From: Tetrapyrgos nigripes
Lineage: Eukaryota; Basidiomycota; Agaricomycetes; Agaricales; Campanellaceae
Reading direction: 5' to 3'
Length of the DNA stretch: 64,000 nucleotides
Assembly (NCBI GenBank): GCA_013368315.1
Contig: JAACJM010000115.1
Coordinates: 186,001-250,000, forward strand
The notes beneath the pieces were generated by a model, which was not told the DNA's origin, searched no databases, and was given only the letters and a program-made list of their open reading frames with translations. Of this stretch, positions 23,249-35,533 are shown piece after piece; position 1 is the stretch's first letter; every line of letters begins with the position of its first letter. Position numbers and translations under genes: made by a program.

Positions 23249-26200
23249 ATGAGTCACAGAGGACACAGCCAACGAGCAAGAGGAGGCGGAGGAGGAGGAG
23301 GAGATCGTGGTGGTGGTGGTGGTGGTGGTGGATATGGACGAGGAGGTCGTGGTGGAGGTCGTGGTGGAGGGGGTCGTGGTGGAGGTGGCCGTGGTGGACC
23401 TACTGGAGGAGGTGGTCGTGGTGGACCTTCTGGTCCTGTCATCTTTGGCAACCCGTCTCCCGTAGACACTCGACTACAGGGAAACGCTCAAGACATGCTC
23501 ATCAACGCCTTCAGGTCACTCGAGATCAGCCCTGACCGCCCTGTTCGCCCTGGGTTCGGTACACGAGGCAAAGAAATCACCGTCCGCGCCAATTTCTTTC
23601 CCGTTCGCGTCCCAAAGGATCTGGTCATTTATGAATATGACGTGGATATCCAACCGAACACTGACATTAAGCGTCTGAAGAAGCGGATCTTTGAACTTCT
23701 CGAGCAAAGTACACCTGGCCAACAGATGATTAGATACATCGCTCATGACAAGAGCAAGCGCTTGGTCTCCGCCAGGCAGCTTCCGCAGCCTTTGAATGTC
23801 GCCGTGCCTTTTTACGAAGATGGTGAACCTGGTCCCCGTCAAAATGCCAGAGTCTATACCGTCTCTATTAAGTTGATTCGCCAACTCAATCCCAGTGAGC
23901 TGGTTCAGTGAGTCGTCCCAAAATCTATGCTTTCTGCATTCCTGAACCATATTTTCCTAGATATACGACCGGGCAGCCAAATTCCAGAGGATACGACCCA
24001 CTACCATTGATCTCTGCTCTCAACCTCATTCTCCAACAACATGCGGCCAGAACTGGTGTGTCAATCGCGCAGGATGACCGAGAAGATGGAGACAACAGAA
24101 AGCGAAGGAACACCAGCAAGTATTTCTTCCCTATGTCGTCGGAACCCTTCAGCCTTGGACCAAGGCTAGTTGCGTTCCGAGGATACTACACATCGGTGCG
24201 ACCAACTTTCAAGGAACTTATGGTCAATGTGTAAGTACTATCCCTTTCCATTCATGAATTTCTCCGGTCCTTACTTGTTATTGTCATAGGAACGTATGTA
24301 TGACTGCCTTTGTCCGACCAGGCAACTTGGCCAGCGCTCTTAAAGAGGCTTCTGAGCGCTCCCACGGCGCTCTGCCAACCTTACCTCCTGCGTTGGTCAA
24401 AAGCATGCATATCGCTACTAGATATATGGGTCATAAAAGGCGTCACAGATTGAAGGCCATCGGGACGAGGACAGCCAGGTACGAATCCTCTTATTCATCG
24501 CCGCGACCGTCAAAAAAAAAGAACGCGACGTGGACAGAAATCAACAATTTCAATGTGACGAGTACGGCGGGATGATTAGCGTTGAAACCTATTTCAAGAG
24601 AAGTAAGCTCTCATTACTTGGCTTCTAGAGTAGTCAACATCATTGACTGTTTATCGTTTTACAGAATACGGGATAACTCTTCGCGAAGCGACTACCCTCC
24701 CCGTCGTCGATATTGGTGGCAACAGGCACGTCTGGGTCCCCGCCGAACTCTGCGAAATAGAACCGGGAAGCATTTTCAGAGGAAAACTCAACGAACAGGA
24801 AACGGCCCAGATGATCAGGTACGCTTGCAATGTTCCCCGGGTCAACGCAGAACACATTACCGGCGAAGGTTTCCCAAAGTTGGGTCTGTCACCTCTTACA
24901 TCGCCTGCTACCGAATTTGGCACCTCTGTCTCCAACGAGATGACTATCATCCCTGCTAGAGAACTCACGCCTCCTCGTCTCAACTACCGTGTTGGTGCGC
25001 CTAGAGTCAACAACGGTGCTTGGAACATCCTTGACGTCAAGTTCCACCGAGGAGCCAACATACGAAGTTGGTGGGTGCTTGTAGTGCGGGATGGGCAGAT
25101 CCTAGTCAACGGGCCTCAAGACGAACGGTTGCAGAACCTAGTCCAGGCATTTCACAATAAGTTGGTGAACAGTGGGATGACGTTACCTCCCGGACGACCC
25201 AGGCTAGCTGTTACTCCACCATTACCTCTTGTTGCTCAGGATCCGGGGAGGAAACAGGCGTTGGCTGTGATCAAGAAATCGTTGCAGGAGGAACTCAGCA
25301 AAGTTGGTGGGAGTAAACCAGATTTCGTGTTGGTGTTGTTGTCGAAGAGAGATAACTATATTTATCCTGGGATCAAGGTGTGTTTTTGTGTTGGCGTATC
25401 ACACGATGGAAGGAGAAAAAACTGATGTCTTTCGCTTAGCGTATTGGGGACGTTGAGCTCGGCATACAGACCATCCACATGCAGCTTTCCAAGGCTCTTA
25501 ATGACCAGAACCAGAAGCAGGACCAGTATCTGTCAAATGTCGCTCTCAAAGTCAATACCAAGTCTGGTGGTATCAATCATAGGGTGTGTCTCATCCATCT
25601 TTCGTCAGTCTCTCTCAGCCAAACTAATGTCGTTTCTCTCTCAGCTTGATCCCTCCGCGATGACCTGGCTCAAGAAGAAATCTACTATGATGGTTGGTAT
25701 CGACGTGACCCATCGAGGCCCGGGAAGTCGAGAAGGAACACCTTCTATTGCTGCTGTCGTAGCTAGCGTGGACGACGATTTTGTACAATTTCCGGCAAGT
25801 ATGCGGATTCAGCAGAGTGATGAAGTCAAGGAGGTATGTCCTTCGGCTCTTCGGGTATTCCGTGTCGTTCTGACTTCTATTTGCTGGTTTGCTCATGGTG
25901 ATGCAGATGCTTGACGAGTTGAAAGAAATGATGGTTGAGCGACTTCTGTATTACCAGAAGAAAAATAAGACTTTGCCTCAGAGGATTTTTGTCTTCAGAG
26001 ATGGTGTCTCCGAGGTGTGTATACCGTATCCTAACTATAGGTAATCCAGCTGAAGGGACCGTGGTACAGGGTCAATACGACTCAGTCTTACGCGACGAGC
26101 TTCCACAAATACGTGACGCTTGCAGAAGGTTTGATAGAGGTGGGCAGCAGTACCGCCCGCAAATTTCAATTATCGTTTGTGGAAAACGGCACCATGCAAA

Positions 26201-26854
26201 GTAGGCTTACTATTCTCCGTGAGTGTGTTTTTACTGACAGCCACGTGCTTGACCTACGCGGCAGGTTCTTCCCGACGACTTCTGAGTTTGCTGACCGGAA
26301 TGGAAATACTCGACCTGGAACAGTCGTTGATAAAGGTATCACTGGCGTGTGAGTAGTCTTCTACCTAGAGTTTATCATCCTTTGCTGACGTCTGATCGTC
26401 GCAGCTTCGACTTTGACTTCTACCTCCAGGCCCACGCTGGTATCCAAGGACACGTCAAATCCACCCACTACATCGTCATTTACGACGGAACTGGTTTCTC
26501 TGCTGATGAAATCCAGCAAGGAACCAACGATGTCAGCTATCTCTATGCGAGAGCGACAAGAGCGGTCAGCTTGATGCCTCCTGCATATTACGCGGATTTA
26601 GCTTGCGAGAGAGGAAGGTGCTATCTGAACGACTTTTTGGTGGACGATACGATGAGTGTAGCGAGTCGGTCTTCGGGTGGTCGGGTAGACACGGCTGCGG
26701 AAAAGCGAAGAGTGTTTGAGGCGGCGCAGAAGGCTTGGGGTAATGGGGTGAGTGCGAACACTTATGAATATTAGATTTGCTGAGCTGACTGGATCTTTGC
26801 GCTGTGTGTTTGCAGATTCACCCTGATATTGCTGATTCAATGTTTTATATCTGA
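23249..26854 (+). CDS. Argonaute (QDE-2/AGO-like), RNA interference
   Basis: Twelve exons splice in frame to 977 codons plus stop. Junctions: 23907/23961, 24230/24290, 24478/24538, 24602/24665, 25377/25440, 25583/25645, 25833/25907, 26014/26070, 26200/26265, 26348/26405 and 26747/26816. Residues about 7-75 are a Gly/Arg-rich (RGG) tail, as in many eukaryotic AGOs. An N domain follows, then the L1 linker, PAZ (NVCMTAFVRPGN; a short exon encodes CDEYGGMISVETYFKRKYG), MID and PIWI. The slicer tetrad is visible as Asp700 (GIDVTH), Glu740 (QQSDEV), Asp775 (FRDGVSEGQ) and Asp915 (AYYADLACERG). The fourth residue is Asp rather than the animal His, as in several fungal AGOs, so slicing is plausible. 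The protein ends DSMFYI. It would bind small RNAs and silence transposons or viruses. It lies between the arms of the large inverted repeat and has a hairpin just downstream. Confidence 0.96.
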
Positions 26855-26889
26855 TTTTTTTCCTGCTTTGATCTTCTGTATCTTATATA

Positions 26890-27024
26890 GGTCTGTGACC
26901 TAGGTCCTGATGATTTATTGAAGTTGATCAAAAGCAGAGCTCTGCCGAGGAGGAGCCTGGAGTCGAGGAAAGCTCCGCTTTTGATCAAACCTCGATAAAT
27001 CAGGGGGACCTTAGTTACAGGTCC
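26890..27024 (+). repeat. 135-bp foldback (hairpin) 3' of Argonaute
   Basis: Left and right halves are imperfect inverted copies about 53 bp long. Both contain TTGATCAAAAGC and GATTTAT and begin GGTC/GGACC. They are separated by about 28 nt. The element starts 36 nt after the Argonaute stop and so probably lies within its 3' UTR. It may be a small foldback transposon; no clean target duplication is seen. Confidence 0.8.
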
Positions 27025-27268
27025 ATGTATCTTGTACACAAGGATGGCCCTGTAATCTGTCTTGTTCTTGTCTTTTTACTGTACAGTGTGTATGTAGCTT
27101 AGTTGGCAATGGTTGCCAGAACTGTGTATTTCTATGTTTTCATGTGAAAATGAAGTATGATGTCATCTGTGCTCTCCTCACGACAAACGCGAGCTCCTTT
27201 CTTTTCTACACTCATCTACTGCTACTCAACCACACTCTAATCTCTATACATCTCTCCACTCTATCCTA

Positions 27269-28150
27269 ATGCAAGACCCAGAGAAAGAAATCTCCTCCGT
27301 CTTACTTCAACTTACCACAACTTCTTCCGCCGACGTGCAGAAAGCCGTCATCGAAAAGTACTTTTGTTCAGATGTGGGCTTTAGGCATCCACTTTGCTAT
27401 GTACCACCCATTGACGAGTCTAGGGAGATGCTGCTGGGGATCTATCAGTAAGTTGAATTGAACGTATTATATTTGACTTCAGTTTTGAACGCGTATGTAC
27501 AGGTGGTATCGCGTTCTGTCTCCGAAAATTGAAGCATATGTACAGAGCGTTGGTGCGTCATTTCCAAGGGTTCGACATTACTTCATGCTGACCGTTTCAC
27601 GCGGTGTACCTGGCCCTTTCAGTGTACGACAAGGAAAGAGATATCTTGCTACTGGACGTGTTTCAAACTTTCCACATACGATTATCACCACTTAAACCTT
27701 CTCAATCTCGGTTCGTCGCTTCTCAAGTTCTCTGACAGCCCGATTGCTGAACACCCCTTTCCTCTTCAATAGGCTTCTAGTCCGGTTGACACTCAAGGAG
27801 GTCGATGGCCTTCGTTATATAGCCTTTCAGGAAGACTTTTATCATCCAGATGTACGTTTTGTATTGCCTTTTCAAATTTTGCCCTCTGAAAGGTGGACCC
27901 TGACACTCTCATTTTACAGGACTTTATGCGTCTCCTTATTCCACCTCTTGCCCCTCTTCTCCGCGCGTGTCTAAGCACCGCCAGTTTTGCTTCAACGGTG
28001 TATGCCAAGACTGCACAATTCTTGGGTTTTTGGAGGGTCACTGGTAGGGTGACGAATGGGGATACAAACGCATTGGCAATGGAGAGCGACGTCGAGCATG
28101 ACGATCACTACCGCAAACAGGGTTTGTATGATGGGAATAAGACTGACTAG
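27269..28150 (+). CDS. SigF-like NTF2-like fold protein
   Basis: Four main exons from ATG 27269 (MQDPEKEIS). Junctions fall near 27447/27503, 27552/27622, 27710/27775 and 27852/27920, and TAG is at 28148-28150, giving about 205 residues. The sequence QKAVIEKYFCSDVGFRHPLC, followed by ESREMLLGIYQWYRVLSP and DILLLDVFQTFHIRL, matches the pattern of fungal proteins annotated as SigF-like with an NTF2/SnoaL-like cone fold. The family's biochemical role is not established. A hydrophobic C-terminal segment (LLIPPLAPLLRACLSTASF) may bind membrane. It is transcribed in the same direction as Argonaute and 400 bp downstream of it, with its own upstream region. Confidence 0.75.
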
Positions 28151-28673
28151 AGGATCGCGATTGTTCCTTGACTGTATATTTCTACTGGCTGCCTTTCTAG
28201 GCTTGCAGGCATGCATATAGGTATGGTGATCTAATGTTTCCATGGACCTACGTTCCAAATGCTGATACTATCTCTCACCCCGCAGTACATACCTATGTAA
28301 ACTTTAGAGTTTGGACATACTTAACAACTTTCAGATGGTACATGTTTTAGCCTCTTCAGATCACAAATAAGAGGAGGATTGAGTACTAAGGATAGATGCG
28401 TAGGGCATCTTGGAGTCATTTGCAGTTGTCGCAGTTCTCCGCTCGATTTTCTTGGAAAGTGAAACGGTAGGATGCAAGACACTGTACAGAGCACTTCCAC
28501 AACGTCCTCTCGTATTCGATTAAGGCATCCTGTACGTACAGTAGTTCCTACTTCGTTCCTAAGGCCTAAGTACCTATAAATACTCTATAAATTAGTTATA
28601 AAATAGGTAAATAAAGAGCGTGAAAATATCCCAGCAATCCAACTTTATACAGCACCCGGAGAGGTATTGCTCC
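28151..28673. other. Convergent intergenic region
   Basis: Lies between the 3' ends of the SigF-like gene and the GMC gene. It has an AT-rich stretch near 28570-28620 and no coding features. Confidence 0.5.
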
Positions 28674-31050
28674 TCAGAGAGACCAGTCAGCCTTTATCAG
28701 ATCAGCAGCTCTTTCGGCGACTACGTAGACTAGGGCCATGGTATGCCCAGACGGAAGTAAAGGCTTTTGTAACAAGAAAAAAGTGAGCGGACGTCGTTGA
28801 CAAAACAAAACCAACGTACCAGCACAGACGCATCAACAACCCTCACACCTTTTGCACCCTTCAACGTCAAATCCGGATCCACCACACCCCAATCCGCGTC
28901 CCTCGGCGACATCGAAGCAGAACCAACCGGATGTAACCCAGCACCCACATTTTCACGAACAAATTGATCAATCTCATCGTCCGTGGTTGGGTTTAAGCTT
29001 GGCTGCAAGGTGTATCCTTGGAAAGGCGCAGTGTTGAGGAGACGTCGGAGGGCTTTGACTGATTCACGCATTCCAAAGACATCGAACGGATCAGCGAGGA
29101 GGTTGAGGTTGATTACTGGGTGATCGAGAGGGTTGGAGCTGTTGAGAGTCAGGGATCCACCTGAAGGGGCACTCGATCAGCGCTTAGGAATAGGATGAAG
29201 GTGGGTACGAGGGCACGTACGAGAGGCAGGAGTAACGAGGTACGGCAAGGCCAAAATAAAGTTGCTTATGTTACCCACTGCGTTTGTCGGAAGGCCAATG
29301 TTGCTCTAAGAGTGATTTTGAATACATTTGGAGTAACACAGGGACAAAAAAAAATACTTACACTGAGAACCATCTCAACATGAGCTGTATTCGGGCCCGC
29401 AGCGGGATTTTCAACGGTCTCAAAGATAGACGCGTTATCCGGGAAACGGAAAAAGCAGACAGTGTTTTCTGGACCAGCTGCTAGAGGACCAGTTCTATTT
29501 TTTCTCCATTGGTCCAGTAATCCGTCTCTGATGGTCTCGTCTTGACTCATCACGTCGTTGGGGTCGGTTGAGTTGACGAACCAGAGCCAGTTTAGTTGGG
29601 GTTGTTCGGTGTAGTTTTGGCCTACGGAGGGAAGATGAAGAGTAGAGGGTATTTCAAGTTTGGACAACGTCTCGGTGTCTCCTATGCCTGAATTGAGCAA
29701 TACATTTGGTGTTCCTGAAAAAAAAAAAAAAAACAATAGTCCGTGAGATGTGCTGGTTAATGAGACTAAGACAGTTTTACCTATTGATCCTCCAGACAAA
29801 ATGATTTCTTTTGAAGCCGTAAGATTCTGGAATGTAGCTTTCTTTGGGTTGGAGTTATGTCGAATAGAGTGTTTGGTAATGACTTACCACCAGCATCCTG
29901 TGTAAACTCAACACCACTGAAAGACGTAGTGCCATTCGTCTGTAGGATACGTGTGACGTGTGCATGCAAGAGGATATGAAGGTTTGGTCTTTCCCTGAAC
30001 TGCGGGGCCAAGTAAGACGTTGCAGAGCTGCTTCTTTCTCCGTTTAAAATCGTAGATTGTGACCAGCCTGTACGAGAAAATAATCAAAACCTGAAGCAGA
30101 AAACGTAGAATGGAAAATACCCACTCAGTCCGACATTATTCCCGTCATTCGGATCAAGTTTGAAAGGAAACTCTGCATCAGGCAGCAGGCTGGACTGTAT
30201 AGCTAAATCGTCGAATTTGTGGAGATACGAAGCGAGAGAGACCGAGTTAATGCCCTCGAAACTATGCACAGTTGGGTCGAATTGTCCCGTAATGTTGTGA
30301 TGATCTGCAGGTTGGGTGAAGTCTTCGTTCTAAGTACATACAACCAAATGAAAAATGAGATCTCGAAATTGTCATGAGACGAGTTGGATCGCACCTTTTT
30401 GAAGTACTGCTGGACGCTACCCCATGACCATCCGGAATCCCTAGTGAGGCTTGCGTATCGGTCCCAGTCCTCGGAGGTTCCACGTGTGTACACCATGCCG
30501 TCTTTAGGTAGCAGTCATCAGTCTCAATCGTCAGTATGTGTAGTCGTAGCGAACGAAAGCTCACTCACTAATAGCACTGGATCCTCCCAGAACAAATCCT
30601 CTCGTTACACGCCCAGATCGATTTCCCGTTGCCGGCCCCAGATTAGCAGTAAAGTTCCAATCCAACCGAGAACCTAAGTTTCGCAAGAAGAAGCTGGGAA
30701 CCTGGGTATTTTCGTCGTTTTCGTCGCTGTTCATATAACCAAGCAGGTCAGCCCATAGACTCGTCAATGAACGAAGAAAGGCTGTACTTACAAACCACCA
30801 GCTTCCAGTACCAAAACATTGACATCAGGATTTTCAGTCAGACGGTTTGCAATCACATTGCCAGCGGTACCACCTTCAACATCAGAGTGAGAACATCGTA
30901 GACCTGAAGCCAGAAGACCGACTTACCGCCAATAACAATGAAGTCAAACGTCCCAGTGGGCAAGTCGTCAACATGTTCGATAATGGACGCGAGGCCGCTG
31001 CAGCAGAGCGAGAGGAAGGCTGGCGTCAATACCAGAGTGTGAAACCGCAT
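28674..31050 (-). CDS. GMC oxidoreductase, secreted (aryl-alcohol oxidase type)
   Basis: A minus-strand gene with many introns, ATG 31050 to TGA 28674-28676, of about 600 residues. It starts with a signal peptide ([19 protein letters not shown]). The FAD-binding fold follows with [19 protein letters not shown], where the Rossmann motif is split by an intron near 30920. A GMC signature follows ([20 protein letters not shown], near 30490-30600), then [17 protein letters not shown]. The active-site pair is His in [10 protein letters not shown] (near 28915) and His in [11 protein letters not shown] in the last exon. The C terminus is [16 protein letters not shown]. This architecture fits the AA3_2 group (aryl-alcohol oxidase, or glucose/pyranose dehydrogenases), which oxidises alcohols and supplies peroxide to ligninolytic peroxidases. 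The gene looks intact; the substrate is not determinable here. Confidence 0.9.
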
Positions 31051-31456
31051 TTCGCGGGCTGAGATGGTTGGTTTGAAACATGATGATGTTTTATAAACCC
31101 ATTGAATGAATGGCCTAAATAATAATGGAGCAAGGTAAGCTGGGTATAGGTGAGCATCTGCAGTAAATCTTCAGCGTCGTTGAATAAACTTCAGAACGTG
31201 GATGAGCCTTCAGCTAGGCGCCGCGGCCGCAGATGCGGGTTGCGTCTCTCAGACCTTCAATACCAGCATTTTTCAAAATCGAGATCACAACTCCGGTTGT
31301 TACCTTTCAGTGATCCCCGTCACCTGGCGTCTTCTTTGGTCTCCCCGCCATCATCAAGCCCCGAACTTCCCAGTCTCCATACCGAGTTCCTACCCCGACT
31401 AATACCCGATCACCTTCGACATCATTTCCTCAAGTATCTTCCCCTGTCCTAGCACC

Positions 31457-31591
31457 ATGACTATCAATCCACACCCCACACAGTCTAAGCCAACTGAAGG
31501 TGTGATCGAACGAGGTCTGGGTGAACTTGACATTGCTGACAATTCGGGTTTCGCTACTGGGGACGGTGGGGCGGGTGCTGGGACATCATAG
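31457..31591 (+). CDS. Possible 44-residue small protein
   Basis: An open frame from ATG 31457 to TAG, starting MTINPHPTQSKPTEGV and rich in Gly/Asp at the end. It lies after a pyrimidine-rich stretch, 400 bp upstream of the divergent GMC gene. There is no homology I recognise, and it may be chance. Confidence 0.2.
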   Translation: MTINPHPTQSKPTEGVIERGLGELDIADNSGFATGDGGAGAGTS

Positions 31592-31967
31592 GCATCGGGA
31601 CCGGACCATGAGCGATGATTGGCCGCTAGGTAGGGCGGCGGCGTGCCTAAGTAATTGCGATTGCCCAGTCGCTATTCCCGGGTAATAGACTCCTCCTCCT
31701 CCTCCTCCAGGAGTTTCGATTTTGCCAGTTGCGATTGCAGTTGCGGTTTCGATTGCGATTGCGATATGAAAAAAACGCTCGTGTCGAAGCTCTACAAATC
31801 TGGCTCTAATTATTGACTCTCTCCATTGGCTCTATGACCCAAATGGTTTCTACCCTTTGAGTCCATTGCGCGTTGTGTTGTGGTGCCAAACTGTGGTCGA
31901 GGTGACGGTGTAACTTTTGACGCGACGCGCGTCAAGCAGTGCAATGCTTACATCCGGGTCCGAGTTT
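31592..31967. other. Low-complexity intergenic stretch
   Basis: Contains a CTC trinucleotide run near 31690-31710 and a degenerate GATTGC/GTTGC tandem stretch near 31720-31765. No coding signal. Confidence 0.5.
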
Positions 31968-32256
31968 CACACCATAAGCAGGAGCACTGTTTGCGATCCT
32001 CTGAGCAAAAGCTTCAGAGGTACTGGTGTTTGATCTATAAAGCGTATACACAGGCACCAAAGACGCTCCTGCATGTTTTAACTGTTCTACATGATTTGAC
32101 GGTTTTGCATAATTTGACCAGCTCTGCGCAGTTCCAGGCAAAAGCTGCGATGAAGGAGAAGCGTAAAGGTGAGGCCCAGAAGTAAGAAGTCTAGCCCGGA
32201 TCTGCAAGGTCCTGGGTTTAACTGACAGCTCCTGTAGAGGTTGAAAAATCCAAACT
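31968..32256 (-). pseudogene. CYP505-like gene fragment (P450/FMN linker)
   Basis: Reverse-strand match to the CYP505-like gene at about 13852-14143. It covers the end of an intron, the exon with ELSVKPRTLQIRARL, the interdomain linker, and the start of the FMN domain (TLYRSNTSTSEAFA, where the parent has TLYGSNTGTSEAFA). Both ends are abrupt. The right end meets the inner end of the inverted-repeat arm at a short AAG/TTTGG microhomology. It has no start and is not functional. Confidence 0.85.
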
Positions 32257-32325
32257 TTTTCGGGACCATCGTTGCAGAACCCCAAGGCTAACAACGACCG
32301 TGGGCTAGTCCTATCACTACCCAGA

Positions 32326-32819
32326 ATGTCGAGTACAGTGCGTGTTCCTTCCCTTTGCTTACACATGGACACTTCTCCCCAATGTCCCTCTACCCTTTCA
32401 TGACATTTTTTTGGCTCGAATCCAACACATATAGTCACCGTTTCTCTCTATACAGGACACTTCTTCCGCTGAAAAGAAAGCAGTAGACGAAAACATAAAT
32501 GAAGAAAACCTGTTCATGTCTCTTAACGCCAGCGAAGAACAAGAAATGGATGAGCACGAATGTCAGAGATGCAAGCAGGTGCGTTCTTCCTACATGATCT
32601 TGTCGTCCTCCAGGACTAATCCAGCCTTATACTTAACAGCGAAAGTGCCGCTATCGCCAAGTCCAAACTCGTCCTGCTGGTGAACCTGTGACGACTTTTG
32701 TTACTTGCATCAATTGCAGAAACAGGTGAGTGTGGACTTGGTGTGGACTGGTCATTTTTCTGCCTTCGCTACGACGGCTTCTTTCACTTCATATTGTTGA
32801 GCTTGGCAGGTCCGAATGA
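32326..32819 (+). CDS. TFIIS-type zinc-ribbon small protein, right copy
   Basis: Exons 32326-32337, 32456-32578, 32640-32725 and 32810-32819 splice in phase to about 75 residues. They contain the four-Cys ribbon (CQRCK, CINCR) and the altered hairpin QTRPAGEPVTTF described for the left copy. The left and right copies differ by a Lys/Glu and a Met/Thr change upstream of the ribbon. The open frame and splice sites are preserved in both arms. Confidence 0.6.
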
Positions 32820-33445
32820 CGCTGACGTTAAATCTCTTCTTATAGATGGAAATTTTCATATTGAACTCCTCTTTTCATCGTTGGCATTGTTACTTATATC
32901 GGGGTCCCTCTCTTCCTCTTTCCGTCCAAGATTCAAAAGGACCTTGTGTCGTTACGCAATTTACCGGCCCTATTTAACTGCCTTCCGAGTATTTGCAACT
33001 CTCTTTCATTCTTCTCAAGGAGTAGGTAGCCAAGATTTCTAGCTCTTCGCACCGTAAGGATGGGGTCATGGTCATGACTGTCAGCCAGGCTCTCAATACC
33101 TATACTTCTCTCTCCTTTCTCTTTATGTATCTATTTAGTTTGCGAGAAACTCTCCCTCAAGTTTCAGCAAATGTACTCCAAAACTCCTTTCACAAAACAT
33201 GAACTTTGCACGACAGACTAGTCGACATTTGTCAAAGGAGAGCAACGTATATTAGGCACATTCTGCTAGGTACTGTATAGAGGAGAGTTGAGCTATCCAA
33301 ATACTAGACAGACCAACCCAAACAAGAGATGTACGGAAAAGACTGCAAGAAATACTGTTACGGCAAAAGAGCGTTGGTCGAAAAGGTAGTACGTGTATAT
33401 AGATGAACTTTGCACACCGGTCTGTAACGCTAGGTCCGGTAGCGT

Positions 33446-34821
33446 TCACTGACCCTGAGGAGCGGGATCGGCGTTAGTGCAAGGTATCTCGATGAACTGC
33501 ATGTTGAGGGTAACTCGTTGATTTGGCCACTGATAAAAAAGAAGAGTAGTTGCAAGTAAGCCATACGGACGATGAGAATTCATTTAAATATCGCCAACTC
33601 ACGAAAGTGATACCAGGCTGCTGAGCAGGACAAGCGTATCCGAGTCCGTTGGGATTGCCAGAGAGTTTGACGACACATTTGCAGTTGGTTCCAGAGCAGG
33701 AGCTCTTACCCTTGAACTGGCCTGCTGAAGCTGGGTCGGGGGTCATCGTCAAGTGAGTGCCTCCGGCAGCGTTGTTCTAAATCAATGAAAACAGAAATCA
33801 TCAGTCTCAGACCTCAGTTCACGTTCTGACTTAGAGCGTCTACTCACAATCTGGATTTTGATTTTGACAATTTCAAGAGGAAAGGGAAGAAAAAAAGAAA
33901 GAAGAGGGTAAATCAGACAAGGGACATCGTTGACCTTGATGATGACCGACGTACCCAGCCCAGCTTGCCAGTGGCATCACCTGGATCTCCAACGAGATCC
34001 TGCAAGTAGAAACTGTCGCCGTTTGCAAGTGACCCGGTTCCACAGTCCGTAGTGGATTTGCAAACTTTGAAAGGAATGTCCCTGTTTGATGCGGCGACGT
34101 CAGCAGCCATGCACGTCTCTAGTCAAAAAAAAAAAAAAACCACTAAGAAATCACTTACTGAACATATCCATCCTCGATATACTCATTATTAGCTCCATTC
34201 CTTCCACGACCCAACTGATGCCCATCCGGGAAGGCAAGTGTGTAGCAAGAACCGTACTCGAGCCCGTTGTTGGTGGAATTTCCACAAGCTGCCTTAAGTG
34301 CGCAGGCTCCTGCAGGCTGCCGAGGGCACTGTGGACCACTGCCGCCTCCAGGAGTAGAAGGAGTAACACATTGGCCGTCTTCAACGATCTGACTCATGTC
34401 GCAGCACTGTTGAAAACATGGGCAGTGGTCAGATATAACGGTTTCGTGGAGTTGAGACCTAAAGGAAAATCCATTACTCACGACTCCATCTCTGTCATTG
34501 TCCAAGATGACGAGGTTCTTTGAAGAGGGGCAGCACAACTGTTGGCCAGTCGCCTGATAGTAACATAAATTTTGGTGCAGAACGTTGAATTCTAGCCCGG
34601 CAACGAGGAAGAACCAGAAAAACCCAACACACCTTGTCGACATAATCGCGGCGCCCGGTACCAGGGCAAACGATATTCACCTTCTCGCAGACAATGTTGC
34701 CCGAACCAGGTGGACTCTCGACGGCCTCGTAACCGTCAGGACACTCATCGTCCTGAGCCTGGACGGTGATAGCGAGAGAGAAGAGCAAGACAGTGGAAAA
34801 AGTGGTAAAGAAGGACTTCAT
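33446..34821 (-). CDS. Secreted Cys-rich protein B, right copy
   Basis: Near-identical mirrored copy of 18168-19540, with the same signal peptide, exon structure and stop. It has one extra codon in the Thr-Pro-Gly linker (VTPSTPGGG) and a few synonymous or conservative changes. The promoter differs from the left copy by a 73-bp segment 140-212 nt upstream of the start. The gene looks intact. Confidence 0.8.
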
Positions 34822-35533
34822 CTTCTAGACGATGTTTTGGTAGAGGATGTTGGAAGTCGTCGAAAACACAGGGCTTTTATACTCGTCTGGGTTGGTACTG
34901 TTAACTGATACTTTAGCTTTGGAGGATATTTTACTGAACGTGACCACGGCCCAGTGAATATCGCAGATTTGCACGGAAAATCTAGAAACAATCGAAAAAC
35001 GAAAAGGATGGCTGAAATGTTTCGTATGGTATAGGCAAATATGGAAAAACGCGCTCTCTGCAATCAGGACGTCAGTGCGGTGATTCAGAGAGGAGCAAAT
35101 GATGTCGTGACATTACATACCTTTCTATGAAAATTCGGAGAAAGCTGAACGGGACCGCTGAGACTGAATTTGAGTCGTCAGCCTAGACTTCCTCCTGTCA
35201 GTACTCGCTTCCGGATCCATACAAGAGCCAATTCTAACAAAGCCCCACTTCGTCAGACATCTCGAAGCAATCAGAGAAAACTCTACGAAAGCAAAGCTTG
35301 GCCTACGTGGCTAATACATAGGACAGTATATACATGCAGAGAATCACACCGGTCCTGATTAGCCCGGATCTGAATTGTCAGACTTCGTTGTGACAGCCAA
35401 AATGATAACATAGATTCAAAGGACACCGGGATTGTTTGTGGTATGTTCTATAGACGATTGCTTGCATCTGAGGTTGGATAAGTAAGTAAAAAAGGCTTAC
35501 TGAAAAGTCATCAAGACATACCCTCTTTGCCAG
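34822..35533. promoter_or_regulatory. Shared divergent promoter region, right copy
   Basis: Mirror of 17468-18167, with the extra 73 bp at 34961-35033 flanked by short ATA repeats. The TATA box for B is retained near 34874-34881. Confidence 0.5.

Noticed and set aside
23254..23469. Pro/Arg-rich open frame opposite the Argonaute start
   Set aside because: It is the reverse reading of the Gly/Arg-rich exon; composition alone explains the open frame.
26640..26660. Argonaute read as catalytically dead because the fourth tetrad residue is not His
   Set aside because: Asp at this position is known in fungal and prokaryotic Argonautes, so it is compatible with slicing.
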